Source: Kondoa malvinella (lineage: Eukaryota; Basidiomycota; Agaricostilbomycetes; Agaricostilbales; Kondoaceae). Taken from it: a stretch of 64,000 bases of DNA. The stretch is from the NCBI GenBank assembly GCA_039545315.1, contig BCIM01000006.1, positions 310,001 through 374,000 of the forward strand. The letters run 5' to 3'. This document shows positions 34,101 through 45,851 of this stretch, piece after piece. Below the pieces are notes generated by a model that saw nothing but the letters and a program-made list of their open reading frames with translations, was not told the DNA's origin and did not search any database. Numbering within the stretch: position 1 is the first letter of the stretch; every line of letters begins with the position of its first letter. The translations under genes and the position numbers were made by a program.

Positions 34101-36063
34101 CTACAGGGTTGGTAGCTCGTACCCGTTCTTCTCGAGATCAGCTTTGACCGAGTCAAATACATCATAAGTATGTTGCAGCGCACTATAAAGCCATCAGTAA
34201 AATCAATCTATTCTCACAAGTACGCACTCGAAGCCCAAAAGCCATTCCTCCCTAGGCAGCTTGATCGATTCCGGATTCGCGACAGCAGCTTCCACATCAG
34301 TCTTGTGCAATTTGTCCCTATTCGCTTTTTGAGTACATATGCACCTAGCTTAGAAGGAAACTTACCGATTCGTCTCTCCACCTCGTTGTGCTCGCCTGAC
34401 TCGAGGGTATCGGATCTTCTCGAATGCTTGTGCTGCTAGCTTTACGTCCTTCTTGCCTGCGAGGCGGAGAGTAGCCGCAAGTGTCACACCATCTTCTATG
34501 GCTTGAGATGCGCCTATGATTGTGATCAGCTTAAGATTACGCCGGATCGATTTCGTTCACCTTGAATGCTTGTCGGAAGGAAAGGATGCTGGCGAGTGAA
34601 TATCAAATCATGTCGAAAGCACATCGATAGTTGACTTACAGCCGCATCTCCGATCAAGACTAGCCTTCCATGATCGCTGATCCACCTGAGCTCCATTGGT
34701 CAATCATGTCATGTCATGTCATGTATGCCTGAACATACTTCGGTAAGGGATCACGGTAGACCAACTTCCAATCAAAGCAACGAGGCGCTTTCTTGACTAT
34801 CGCTGCGCATCTTGGATCCCAATCTTTGACGAGTTTGGCTGCTTCTTCTACACTACCTTCAAGACTCCAGCTTTCTTTGATTTCATGCTCGTCCTAGATC
34901 CAACATGAGTAAACTTTTGGCACGAACTGTGCGAGCTACTTTGTGCGTCATCACCCAACAGACATCTGTGTTGCGCATTCAGCTGGATCGAGCACAATAT
35001 CGAGTCGCCTGACCTTTGCCCTTATTGAGCACATTCACGATGAAATGGATGTCGCTGCCGATGAAGAGCGCGAACTGGTCTTCATCTTTGACGAGCCAAT
35101 TGGTGAGCGGATCATCTGCAAAACCAGTACCCTCTGTTTTAAACCAGGTTCGATAGATTGCTGTTTGGGCGAGCAATCAGATGAGAGTTTGTTCGAGATC
35201 ATTGACTTACCATAGCCTGAGCTCTTCGGAGGATCTGGTAGCATGGTGAGCTTACTCAGTGACAGGCAATCATGATCTACCTTCGTAGCCCTGAGGTAGA
35301 TTCAGCGAGAAGTCGGAAATGCCCGAAGTATTCGCACATACCAGCACCAGTGTCCTCGCCTTACTCTTGACTCCATCTGCGCCTACGACCATATCTGCAT
35401 GCAATCTCTCACCATTGCATATCACGCCGCTTTCTGTTTCAGTCTCCCAGTACTGCTTGACTATCAGCCAAGCCCTGCTGTCCCGCGACGAGCTGCTCAC
35501 CTCAGACACTTTCGAATTGCATCTAATCTCTATGCCTTGATCGAGCACGTGTTGCCAAAGGATGGCATGAAGCTCTCCTCTATGACCCTGATAGGACATT
35601 GAGCAACGACAATCTCAAGACAGGCAGGCCAACCCACATTATAGCTTCTATGGCCGAATTCGACCTGCGGCCGTTTCTCGTTGAGGATCAGGCGACCATC
35701 ATAGGCGTAGGTAGGCCAGTAATGTAGCTTTGCGCAGACTTTCCACATCTCGTCGCCTGTACTACCAAATCAGTGTTGTCTCTTGTATAGCTGGATCAAC
35801 CTACCGATTTGCCAACGATCAAAGATCCTTCCAGCATTCGGTCCCTAGCGAGCATACAAGTCAGCTTCGCATACGCGATTTGGACAGCAACTCACGAACG
35901 ACAAAATATCGCCCAGGACCTTCAACGAAGGAAAGGACTCGAGCACAATCACTTCATGTCCTTGCAAGTAGCATTCCAGCGCGCATCCGAGTCCAGCAAA
36001 ACCTGCTCCGACCACAAACACTTTGATGCCGGTCGGTGGAAGAGGTTGTAATTTCTTGCCCAT
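34101..36063 (-). CDS. FAD-dependent monooxygenase, salicylate hydroxylase-like
   Basis: Class A flavoprotein hydroxylase. Start MGKKLQPLPPTG at 36063 is chosen because it sits just before the dinucleotide motif VFVVGAGFAGLGCALECY (GxGxxG). An ATG at 36147 would add a Cys-rich peptide. After introns: GPNAGRIFDRWQIG, PTYAYDGRLILNEKRPQVEF, MSYQGHRGELHAILWQHVLD (Arg that contacts FAD), GERLHADMVVGADGVKSKAR (the DG motif), then WSLEGSVEEAAKLVKDWDP, the second FAD motif RLVLIGDAA, QAIEDGVTLAATLR, and a C-terminus LQHTYDVFDSVKADLEKNGY that ends ELPTL. The exact aromatic substrate is unknown. About nine introns, one containing a CATGT repeat. Confidence 0.85.
34704..34729. repeat. CATGT microsatellite in an intron
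   Basis: About four to five consecutive TCATG/CATGT units inside an intron of the FAD monooxygenase gene. It is a simple tandem repeat, likely variable in length between strains. Confidence 0.8.
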
Positions 36064-36759
36064 CCCGTCAATCGCGTCAGATGCTGCACACGCTTCGAGA
36101 TAAGCTCGACAAGAGTAGGATACAGCGCAAGGGGCACCGCGCGGCATTTATCCGGGGCATGAATAGGCAACGGCAGAATGGTTCTAGGCAGTAGAAGGGG
36201 AGAAAGAGAAGCAAAAGGCGGCAGCGCTGCTTGATAGCTTGAAGGATTCGGCTAAGGATTGCATTCGCAAGCATGCAGGCATCTTTGAGCAGCTGGCAGA
36301 GCATTTGCAAATTTCCAGCTTGTTGGCTACCGACCAACCACCACGGACACAGCGAAGCAATGCATCCTGCAGCACAGGGCGTGACTACGACCGAACTTCG
36401 CTATGACAGCATTGCAGCCGAAAAGTGACTCGCTGGGCGATAGAAAGCATCTAGAACTTCTGAACTTGAAGAAAGCGCAAAGCTTCCAGTTTCGATCTCG
36501 AAGGCTGTTATAATATCCTGAGCTCGTCTTGGTCGCAATTATGTATCGTGGTCGAGTCAAGTAGCCTTTGCTGCTTATCCCCGCAACTTGCGGTTACCGA
36601 TTAATGCGAGGCGGTGCATGTCTTGGAAATGCAAAAACACATGAGCCTTCTTTGCAAAGTCCATGCTGCCTATATCAATCTGCTTGAATTCAGCCGCCGT
36701 ATCCTTGAACGGGTCCAGTTGTGCAGGACACTGAATAGCAAGTCTGCTGTCCTGGCAAC
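36064..36759. other. Divergent intergenic region, monooxygenase / aconitase
   Basis: About 700 nt between divergent starts. Minus-strand short frames (36077-36784) show no family features. No gene supported. Confidence 0.5.
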
Positions 36760-39713
36760 ATGATTTCTCCTTTGCATTCTGCACGTCTAGGCCGAAGCCT
36801 GAGCAGGAGCTATGCTACTCCTGCTACTCGCATTGGTGATACCAAAGTCCAGATGTCGAGATTTGACGAGGGCAAGTATATCAATTACCAGGCGAGTCAT
36901 TAGTTATGGTGCCTCAGACGCGTCTGATGATGTTGTTTAGAGGATAGAAGACAATCTTGCAGTCGTGCGGAACCGGTGAGCTGGTTGTTCCGCGCAGTCA
37001 TTGTTTGGCTGATCACCTGGATAGCTTGCAACGCCCTTTGACAATGTCAGAGAAGATTCTGGTATGCTAGACATTCACCTCACAAGATGTCGTGCTGATT
37101 TCTGAATAGTATGGGCATCTTGATAATCCACACGAGCAAAATATCGTCCGAGGAGGTTCCTATCTCAAGCTTCGTCCTGATGTAGGTGGTGTTCCTTGCA
37201 CACCTTAGTACTACGCTTAATGATGTATACAGAGAGTGACATGCCACGATTGCACAGCTCAAATGGCCCTACTTCAGTTCATGTCTGCAGGCCTACCCAC
37301 GGCAGCCGTACCAGCGACAGTGCACGCCGATCATCTGGTAGAAGCGCAAATAGAAGCTGTGTCTGACTTGAAGAGGGCTAATGAGCTGCATAAAGAGGTC
37401 TACGACTTTTTGGCCAGCACATGTGCAAAGTACGGGAGTGAGCCAATTCCTGTTCAGTCGCTATCGATCATTGCTGAGGAGCGATAGTCGGTTTTTGGAA
37501 ACCTGGTTCTGGCATCCTTCATCAGATCCTATTCGAACATTATGTCTTTCCAGGTGGCTTGATGATCGGGACCGACTCGCATACTCCGAATGCTGGTGGA
37601 ATGGGAATGATTGGAATAGGAGTTGGTGGAGCGGATGCAGTTGATGTGCTCGCTGACTTTCCTTGGGAGCTCAAGTGTCCGAAAGTCATTGGCGTTAATC
37701 TGACGGGCAAGATTTCTGGTTGGACAACACCGAAAGGTGGGCTGCTCATTTTCCCTAACCAGACCTCCGCTAAGCTGGCGCTCGTCTATAGATGTCATCC
37801 TCAAGCTAGCTGGTATCCTAACAGTCAAGGGCGGTACTGGATCAATCATCGAATACAAAGGACCTGGCGTCGATTCTCTTTCAGCAACCGGTCAGGCCAC
37901 AATTTGCAACATGGGGGCTGAGATTGGCGCTACCTCAAATCTCTTCCCTCACAACTCTCGTCAAGCCGATTATTTGGTTGCTACGAATCGATCTCACATT
38001 GCCGACTATGCCAAACGCTTCGCACACAACCTGGAGGCGGACACCAATGCAGAATACGACCGGGTCATTGATATCGACCTGAACGAGCTTGAACCTCATA
38101 TCAATGGGCCTTTTACGCCTGATCTCGCTACGCCTCTGTCCAAGTTCAAAGATGCTGTTGCAAGCAATGGTTGGCCTGCGGGGCTCAAAGTTGGTCTTGT
38201 CGGATCCTGCACAAATGGCTCGTACGAAGACATGGGTCGATCTGCTTTCATTGCTCAAGAAGCGCTTGATCATGGACTGAAGACTGCTGCGATCTTTAAT
38301 GTCACACCTGGATCTGAACAAGTCCGCGCTACAATTCAAAGAGATGGTATTCTAGGCACTCTGGAAGAAGCAGGCGCGGTCGTGCTTGCGAGCGCATGTG
38401 GACCTTGCATAGGTCAATGGGATAGAACCGACATACCGAAAAGAGAGAAGAACAGCATCATCACTTCATACAATCGCAACTTTACCGGTCGTCAAGATGC
38501 GAACCCAAACACTCACGCTTTCGTCGCTTCTCCTGAAATTGTCACTGCAATGTCTTTTGCCGGAACACTCAACTTCAACCCCATTACTGATTCTCTGAAA
38601 GGAGCAGACGGTACCGAATTCAAATTCTCAGATCCGACAGCGAAAGACTTGCCTGCTCGAGGTTATGATCCTGGTCTTGACATGTACCAAGCACCGCCTA
38701 AAGATAGCTCATCGCTGGAAGTCATTGTCTCGCCTACTAGTGACCGTCTACAATTGTTGAAGCCGTTCAAAAAGTGGAACGGAGAGGACTTTACGCAATG
38801 TCCCATTCTTGTGAAAGCAGTTGGCAAATGCACAACAGATCACAGTGAGTCAGTACTCGTTGAAGAGGGTTGTCAAGCTTACGAGAAACAGTCACACCAT
38901 CTGGACCCTGGCTCAGATATCGCGGACATCTCGAGAATATCAGCCAGAATTGCTTGATTGGTGCGGGATTTCGACTTACAGACCAAACAGCATCTGACCT
39001 GGGTGCTAGGTGCCATAAACGCTGCCAACGGGCTGCCAAACTCGGTACAGAACCAGCTGACTGGAGAATGGAACGCTACGCCTACTGTTGCAGAGCAATA
39101 TCGGTCAGCAGGCGTGCCATGGTAATGCTGCTACCGTCAAGCCTGTCTGATGTTGCTTACACTCGATGCAGGGTGGTTGTGGGCGATGTAAATTATGGAG
39201 AGGGTAGCTCTAGAGAGCACGCAGGTCAGTGCATTATCTTCTGGGACAGCAATAATACTAATTTTCCTCTGGCTAAAGCTCTCGAGCCTCGTTACCTCGG
39301 CGCATGTGCAATCATTGCGCGCTCTTTCGCTCGAATTCGCGAGTTTCCCGTTCCTTGATACAAGGCTAGTCCTGATCCATCGCGTGCAGACGAAGCAAAC
39401 TGCAAGAAGCAAGGTCTGCTACCGCTCACCTTTGTCGACGAGAAGGACTATGATCGTGTGCAACCAGAAGACAGAGTGGATCTCATTGGTGTCAAAGAGC
39501 TCGCACCAGGGTCGCAAATGACTATCAAGCTGACACACAAGGACGGATCGACGGAAGATATCCCGTTGCAGCATACCTTCAAGTGAGTCAATTGATACTA
39601 CCTGCGCTTTTTGCTGATGATAGAGCAGCGCGGATCACGTCTCTTGGTTCAAGGCTGGATCTGCGTTGAACTATGCTATGGAGGTCAAGAAAGCCGCTCT
39701 CGAGGCTCGCTGA
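36760..39713 (+). CDS. ACO1: Aconitate hydratase, mitochondrial
   Basis: TCA-cycle enzyme that interconverts citrate and isocitrate through a [4Fe-4S] cluster in the matrix. Start ATG at 36760 gives a basic presequence ([20 protein letters not shown]) before the mature [13 protein letters not shown]. Conserved parts in order: [136 protein letters not shown]. The cluster cysteines are in [13 protein letters not shown] and in the ACGPCIGQW motif. Then [20 protein letters not shown], the C-terminal swivel domain with [30 protein letters not shown], and an end [10 protein letters not shown] at stop 39711-39713. About ten introns, the large central exon spanning 37.8-38.85 kb. Confidence 0.96.
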
Positions 39714-40122
39714 ACTGGGAACGCCGGCTTAGCTTTCGAATTCCGGCCAAGGACAGATGTAAATATGCGGATAGATGTAAGACCAGGACATGGAATGTGT
39801 GTGTGAATACTAGGCATGTTTGGATTGGATTGCCTTCTTGTTGTAAAATGTCACAAGACCCTTGACAAGGCATACCAAATATGCCAGGCCCAGTGCGCGT
39901 GCTAGCGAGAAAGTTTGACATGCATTACGATACCCGTCGTGTATATATCTGATGTTTTTGACGTCGCTAGTCTCGGCTTCTTGTATTCACAATGTTGACA
40001 ATGTCGTGTATAGTGTCGTGATGATGAAGATGCTGCGTATAGAATGAATCAGGCCTACGGTTCAGTCGTTCTGGGGCAGAGTCCAGGAAAGTAGTGCTGA
40101 GCTGTATATCGAGTGTCTTCCC
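39714..40122. other. Convergent intergenic region
   Basis: About 410 nt between the stops of the aconitase and APH-like genes, AT-rich with ATGTATATA-like stretches expected of 3' ends. No gene seen. Confidence 0.5.
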
Positions 40123-41414
40123 TCATACAGCTGAGAACAGAGGCCACCTTCTTGCCTTACGTTGCGTCCAGACCCGCATCACTCTGGCCCAATCTTTCAC
40201 CTCCTCCCTTCTTGCACTGCTTGCCCACATGGCCTTGACGAGCTCTCGCAATTCTCGAGCTTGTTCGTATGCTTTCCACATGCCCACATCCCTTTCTTTG
40301 ATCCTTGACATGAACACCTGTCCCATCTCTGGTCCAGCATCGATGTTGCCTTCTGGCTTCCACACCCATTTAGGTGCGCCTATCAACGGAAAGTCTTCAC
40401 GCGGTCGAGGATAGTCCTGCTTCTGGTCAGGCTGCATGCTGATCGACTTTGCTTGCGCTTACTGTGATAAAGTATGGTAAATGCTGCCACACAGGCCGTG
40501 AAAGAGCGCGCTCTCAGTCTGCATCAATCTATTAGCTTGCCATACCCTGCTGAAGAAGCAGAAGAATGTACCCAAGAGTGAGGTCAAATGACCGCTTTCG
40601 GCGTCGACCAAGATGTTTCCTCCGGCCTTCTCGTCTATCAGCCAAGTCAAGAGCATGATTACAAGCTCACATAGTTGAAGTCATTCTGATCCAGAGTCAT
40701 ACGGTCGAGTGACGAGGAAGTCGGATCAGGATGCAGAGATATGAGTCCGTCCAGGATAGCGAGAAGATTGCGTTCTAGTTCTGGTTCGTAGATATCAAAC
40801 CGAGCTGATATATCTTCTGCCAGTATACTATGAGCAGTGCGAGAGCCCAGCAGTTCTTCTTGTCTCTTAATCGGAGGTGGTATCCCACAGCTTGCCAATT
40901 CAACAAACATGTCTGCAAAGTCGCGTAAAAATGTCTTGCGCTGGTCTTTCTTCCAACTATCCCAGTGATTCGGCATATAGACGCCGGGCTCTTCTGGTGT
41001 TACTATGAAACTGGACGACAATTCTTCTGACAGCTGTAAAGCGCGCTGGACTGGAATAGTAGAGTGATCTACCGCAAATACATCAGCTAGCACTCGAAGA
41101 CGAGCAGCAAACTTACTGCCAACGTGATGCATGATCTCTACCATGTCGGTAAAAGATACAACCGGCGGTTCACCGATCGGTGCTGCACGAACAAAGTAAT
41201 TGGTGCCAGTGAGTGTCTTGAGCTTCCAGGTTGACACATGGTTCTGCCAGACGTGAAAGGTCGACACGTTGACGAAAGACGCGTCTTTTGCGCTGAGATG
41301 ATCGAGTAGCGGTTTGATCTGGCATGGATCAGGTATACTTGATGTACGTTGAGTGAGGCGAGTGACAATTGGACAGATTGCTGTACAGAAAAGAGCTGAA
41401 AGTAGCGTGACCAT
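40123..41414 (-). CDS. APH/choline-kinase-like protein (putative)
   Basis: Start MVTLLSALFCTAICP at 41414. Large exon 41414-40660 contains VWQNHVSTWKLKTLTGTNYF, then PGVYMPNHWDSWKKDQRKTF with RDFADMFVELASCGI. This corresponds to the 'wd.l..eqr......la.il..L' segment common in fungal aminoglycoside-phosphotransferase-like proteins. After an intron comes KAGGNILVDAESGHLTSLLG, resembling the N-I-L-V-D...G/T-x-I-D-W stretch, but a clear catalytic HxD is not visible at the expected place. A last exon (40437-40123) is basic and charged (REDFPLIGAPKWVWKPEGNI; RRWPLFSAV). The N-terminus could be a signal anchor. Kinase-like fold is an inference; activity may be lost. Confidence 0.5.
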
Positions 41415-43734
41415 TCAATGCCCTGGATATGCAGCGAGGCTTTCAATAAGCGGTATATTCGGTAACGATTAGCTCCAGCTGATATTGACCAATGACGAGT
41501 GCTTGCTTGTTAGGGGAAGGGCTGAAAATTTCTCCAAGCCTGGGCACGGGGCTGAAACACATAATATATGGAACGAAGACGTTTGAAGAAGATGACCGAT
41601 AGAACGGTCAATGCGGAAAGAAGGAAACATGAAGTCACGGTAATAGTAAAGAGCGATGCAGGACCATGCTCCAACAGCAGACAGGACTTCCTTGAGCTAG
41701 TTGATATCTGGTCTCCTTCAAGCTATCGCAAGAGTGCTCGAAAGCTTTCTCAGATCGAGTGCGCGTATCGTACATCAAGTCAGGTCTGAGTGCATCGTTG
41801 TCGAACAATTCTGTCTTGGTTTGAAGATCGACGTGAAGGGGATGTCAGGTCAATTCGCTCGTTTGCTGACCGTCACTAGCGTGTTGGCTCGTCCTTACAG
41901 CTTTGTGCATTGGTGCTCGTGCAAACAGAGACGAGCTGACATCCTTACCTGGAGCTTTGTGTCGGTCTTCAACAGTAGCCTTGCAGATGAGACATTCTGC
42001 AGGCCTACTCGATGTTTTCTGGCTGATCCGGTTCTTCATAAGTGGTCCCCAACGCTAGCCTATCTGCATCTGCTTTATTCTTCTCCAGCTGATAGTAGAT
42101 GATTACCGGCTGTCGAGCTTTTGACTTCTGTTGCATGACATGCGTTCTGCCGCCGAGATAGAGTCATTTTGCTGCCTTCCAGTGAGACGTATTGCAAGCG
42201 CCAGCGAGCACAAACGAGTCAGACAAGGCGAGAGCAGCTCGTAGGCACCTCCAAGATGTTTAACAGTCATTGATAGTCAATGATAGCGACATGAGATTTG
42301 ACATTGACTCGGTCAGTTTGGCTCTGAGCAGCTCCAGCTTTGGCAAATGGTTCCAGAGCGAAATTGGAAGAGTCTCTCGCTATCAAGACAGCTTGAATGC
42401 GTCGAACAAGGCACTGCAAGCAGTCTTCGAGCAAACTTGAGGAGCTTGTCATTCGACAATGACTTGGTTCGGGAGCAGCACAGCCAAATTCACAGCAGTC
42501 CCGATAGAGCTGGCCTCGACTGGAATTCTCTATACATGCTATTGGAATCTGAGACATGGCGAGCAGCAAGGATTGGCAAAGTCGAGCATCTTCAGCGTTC
42601 AGGACAGCCAGGTTCAAAGCGATAACGTAGCAGCAGCAAGATCTGTTCCTCGCATGCTTCGTGAGCCGTAGCTTCGCGAACGAGTTCGGTCGCCAATGCT
42701 TGACCTTCAAGAGTCCCATTATGCTGTCAAGGAGGCTTTGCTCTCAAACGTCGCTATACTCAATTGCTAATCTCCCTCGCTGCTTCTTGTCCATGCGCTC
42801 GTATCCTTATATCGAATCGTGCTCTCTCGCTTTCACTGTTGTTCTTGTTCTCGGTAGAAATCGTGAATATGTCGACTCCAGCGACAAGCAGTCTACTCGT
42901 TGGATAGCTGGCCAGGCAGCAGCCAAGCTGTTGTCCTTGAACGATCTCCTTGCCGTCGCCATCAGCAATTTCACTCTGTCCAGATTACCTGCTCTTCTGC
43001 GATATCTTACGGCTCGTTTATCTATGCTGCCTTTACTTCGCAAGACTCGCAGCGTCGCGCAACTTACCGCTCCTTACCGTCAACAAGCTCGTTATGCTGA
43101 GCTGAGCTGGTGCGCCCAAAGCAAAGTCGCTCAAAGCAGCCTCTTCCCGCTATTCCAGCCTTTACATCGGGAAAAAGAAACAAGTAGATGTTCTCGGGCA
43201 ACTGATGGTTCTTTTTTTTCTGGAATCCGACTGGGACCAAATGGTACTCGAATGGAAGTTATGTCATCAAGCACTGATTTGTCCATGTTCGGGTTTGTCC
43301 ATGTTCGGGCAAGCTCTGTCTGTGTCTCAATCTCACGCGCCTCGGATTTACCTTTTTCGGTCTTTGATAAGCTGTCTTTTCATTCTCGCGGCTTTCCCCT
43401 TGGCCCTTGCCTCTCCTCGTCTCGTCACTTCCCGAATCACCTGTGCTCTGTAGCTGAAAGGACACGAGAAGGTGCCTCAAAAATCGTTGTCAAAATCGGT
43501 CCTGCGACACGGCAGGTCAACAGCCAAGCTACTAGTAGACCTCTCCGCACAGCCCAAACCTTGCAAGTGCTTCGATGTAGTGCTCTGATTGCACCCGAGT
43601 CACTGTTTGTGACTATTGTCTTTACTCATTTGCCATTCAGGAGTGATGACCGACACGTATCGCAGCTCCTGGGCTGCTGGAACAACTGTGCTTGTCCAGG
43701 TGCTGCCGTGCTGGCCCGAAGCAAAAAGGACGCG
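41415..43734. other. 2.3-kb stretch without a gene I can support
   Basis: Open frames exist on both strands, including 378 codons on the plus strand (42661-43797). The long one is Ser/Leu/Arg-rich, lacks any motif, and runs through the tRNA gene, so it is probably chance. A segment around 42291-42625 (peptides KWFQSEIGRVSRYQDSLNAS and GLDWNSLYMLLESETWRAA on two frames) looks more protein-like, but no legal splice joins the pieces. Pyrimidine-rich tracts are common at 42770-43450. Confidence 0.4.
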
Positions 43735-43843
43735 CATCAGCTAGAGGATTTGAACCTCTGCACTCAAAGAGTAATACGTAACAAGGGTGTAACTTAAATT
43801 ACAGCCTTCGAGCGTACCGCCTTAACCACTCGGCCAAACTGAT
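43735..43843 (-). tRNA. tRNA-Ser(CGA) with a 27-nt intron
   Basis: Minus strand, 5' end at 43843. Acceptor stem ATCAGTT pairs with AGCTGAT at the 3' end (one G-U). D arm GCC-GAGTGGTTAA-GGC. Anticodon stem GTACG/CGTAT around loop CTCGAAA, giving anticodon CGA (reads UCG). The 27-nt intron (43780-43806) sits at the canonical position after base 37. A long variable arm (ACTC-TTT-GAGT) and T arm AGAGG-TTCAAAT-CCTCT follow, and the discriminator base is G. The long variable arm and discriminator G are both expected for serine tRNAs. CCA is not encoded. Confidence 0.93.
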
Positions 43844-44099
43844 TGTTATAGGAGCATTGCAGCGAGAGAGGAAATGCCAAAAGCCATATACAATATCTCA
43901 AAAATCAGGAAGCCAACTTTCCTTTTTGAATGAGTTGCTTGCAAATCCCGGCCCGCATCCGAAGAGCCGGCTCTCCTCTCTCCCAAGAACCTTGAGAGGC
44001 AGTTGAGAGGCAGACGATAACGATGTTGTCGATTGGCATCGCTTCAAGAGTATAGCGAGAGGTTCCGATATAGCAAAATCGGGGCAAGCAAGGGTCTAC

Positions 44100-45468
44100 C
44101 CTGATGCCGCTCTACCTATACACATTGATTGTCGGAGAGTTGAAGATGAAGAGCTGACTTGTAGAAAGGGTTGAGAAAGGTCAAGCTAAGCTTGCTTCGG
44201 GAAAATTGCTTTCGGAGCAGATCAAGGGTATACAGGGATACACCTGCACAATGAGAAAGAGATGACATACATGTGATGATCTGGTAGGCACAGAGAAGAG
44301 CGGTACACAAGCGAGAATGAACTTGACCCGCAGACGATCGAGCATGCGGACCAGCAACAAGGGAATCATGTTGGGCAGAACCTGAGTACACAAGAGAGCG
44401 AAAGCATGTATAGAGACATAGATGTGCTCCAAGAAAGCGCTGCAAGAGCGCAAAACAGCTCCGACCTGTTAATCAACTGGGCAAGAAGCGAAAGAAGGAG
44501 GTAGGAGACACTTGAGATTCTGGGTATCCCAGCATAAAATTCCAGCATACAAACGAGACGCATTATGTACAGCCACTGCCAGGAAACTGTCAAACCAGTC
44601 CAACGAAAGGTAGATCCGAGAGTGCTCACGCAACAAAGAGAGGTCGAAGTCCAACCCAAAGCATAAATGGATCAAGATGGCAAGCAACTAGCCTTGCGCT
44701 GCATAACAATGAATCAAGGATCAGAGAGATGGCCCAAAGAGCATCGAGGATGCACGACTGCTCGATGACTGCCTTTAGCAAGTTCCGACGCATCTCATCC
44801 CCTGAACGTCGAGTGAAGCAACTTCTGTGCAGTACTTTGAGCCAAGGGTCTTCCTTGCCGTCGCGAGGCTTGGTATTGGGCACCCATTCGAGCAATTCTG
44901 CGTTCAGCATGCTGGACACGCTCGGGCCTTCCAAGTAGGCAACCAGGCAATAGGCGAGGCCGGATGCGCCTGTGGTTCGAATGCTTGGACCTTTGTGCGG
45001 TAGGCCTTTGAGGAGAGATAGTCTAAGCACTGGAAGTCTGGAACGATGCGAGGGATGACCAGCTGAGCCAGTTCTTGCGGCGTGCAGAAGCAAAAAGCGG
45101 ACTCAGGCGATATCCTATAGATGTATGACAGCGCGCATGTGAGCAGCAGCACACTTTGGAAAGCGTCGAGGCAGCGAACACGCTGTGACATAGTCTGCAC
45201 TCGTCAACAATGTTTGCGTAGGTCCAGGACATGCTCGTTGCAAATTGCCAACAACGGACCTAGCCAGGCTGCCTGTCTGTAAAGATGCCAGTGCGCAGCT
45301 GAATACAGGTGATGACATCGGTGGTCGAGACAGAGCGACTCTGGGGAAAGGCAGAAGATAGGTTTGAGTTTCTAAGAGCTTACAAAACAAGCTTTCCAGT
45401 GATCTGTGTACCGCGAAGACACTCTGCGACGATGGCATGGGGCAATGCGGCGCAGACCCAAGCTTCAT
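44100..45468 (-). CDS. Unresolved membrane-protein gene (exons only)
   Basis: Several minus-strand frames look coding: VLLLTCALSYIYRISPESAF with TPQELAQLVIPRIVPDFQCL (45200-45010), GLAYCLVAYLEGPSVSSMLN with LLEWVPNTKPRDGKEDPWLK and RRNLLKAVIEQSCILDALWA (44960-44700), FGLDFDLSLLREHSRIYLSL with DWFDSFLAVAVHNASRLYAG (44670-44530) and SAFLEHIYVSIHAFALLCTQ with VLPNMIPLLLVRMLDRL (44450-44330). Hydrophobic segments suggest a multi-span membrane protein. I could not connect all exons with consistent phases, and I do not recognise the family. The range is approximate. Confidence 0.35.
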
Positions 45469-45851
45469 ACAGGACTTGTTGAAATTAATGGCAAAGCATA
45501 TACAAGAAAAAGCAATAGATCAGCGCCGGCACTTCACACTTGCCCAAGACCGGCGTGAAAATCCTCAGGATCCAGTGGAGGAGCGCCCAGATAGTCAGAG
45601 CCAGAGCGAGTGGTGCAGACCCGAATCGCCAAACTCGGTGTCAACTCACTGCAACACCAATGCCACGGCAACTTTACAGTACCAACCCGATTTCGAACGC
45701 GTTAGGACCAGCTAGGGCAGAAGGAAGTGGAAGAACAGGAAACGGAAGACGAGTACGAGGAGAGAGTCTTGGAAGGCAGGCGTCTCCGACGGCGATGTTA
45801 TACGGCCGGAACTTACTTGCATGTCATAACATTGCACACTTCAAGTATCGA

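Noticed and set aside
34704..34729. CATGT repeat as a regulatory element or CRISPR-like array
   Set aside because: Only a few short identical units without spacers inside an intron; a simple microsatellite.
42661..43797. 378-codon open frame on the plus strand
   Set aside because: No motif, biased Ser/Leu/Arg composition, no intron in an intron-rich genome, and it runs through the tRNA-Ser gene on the other strand.
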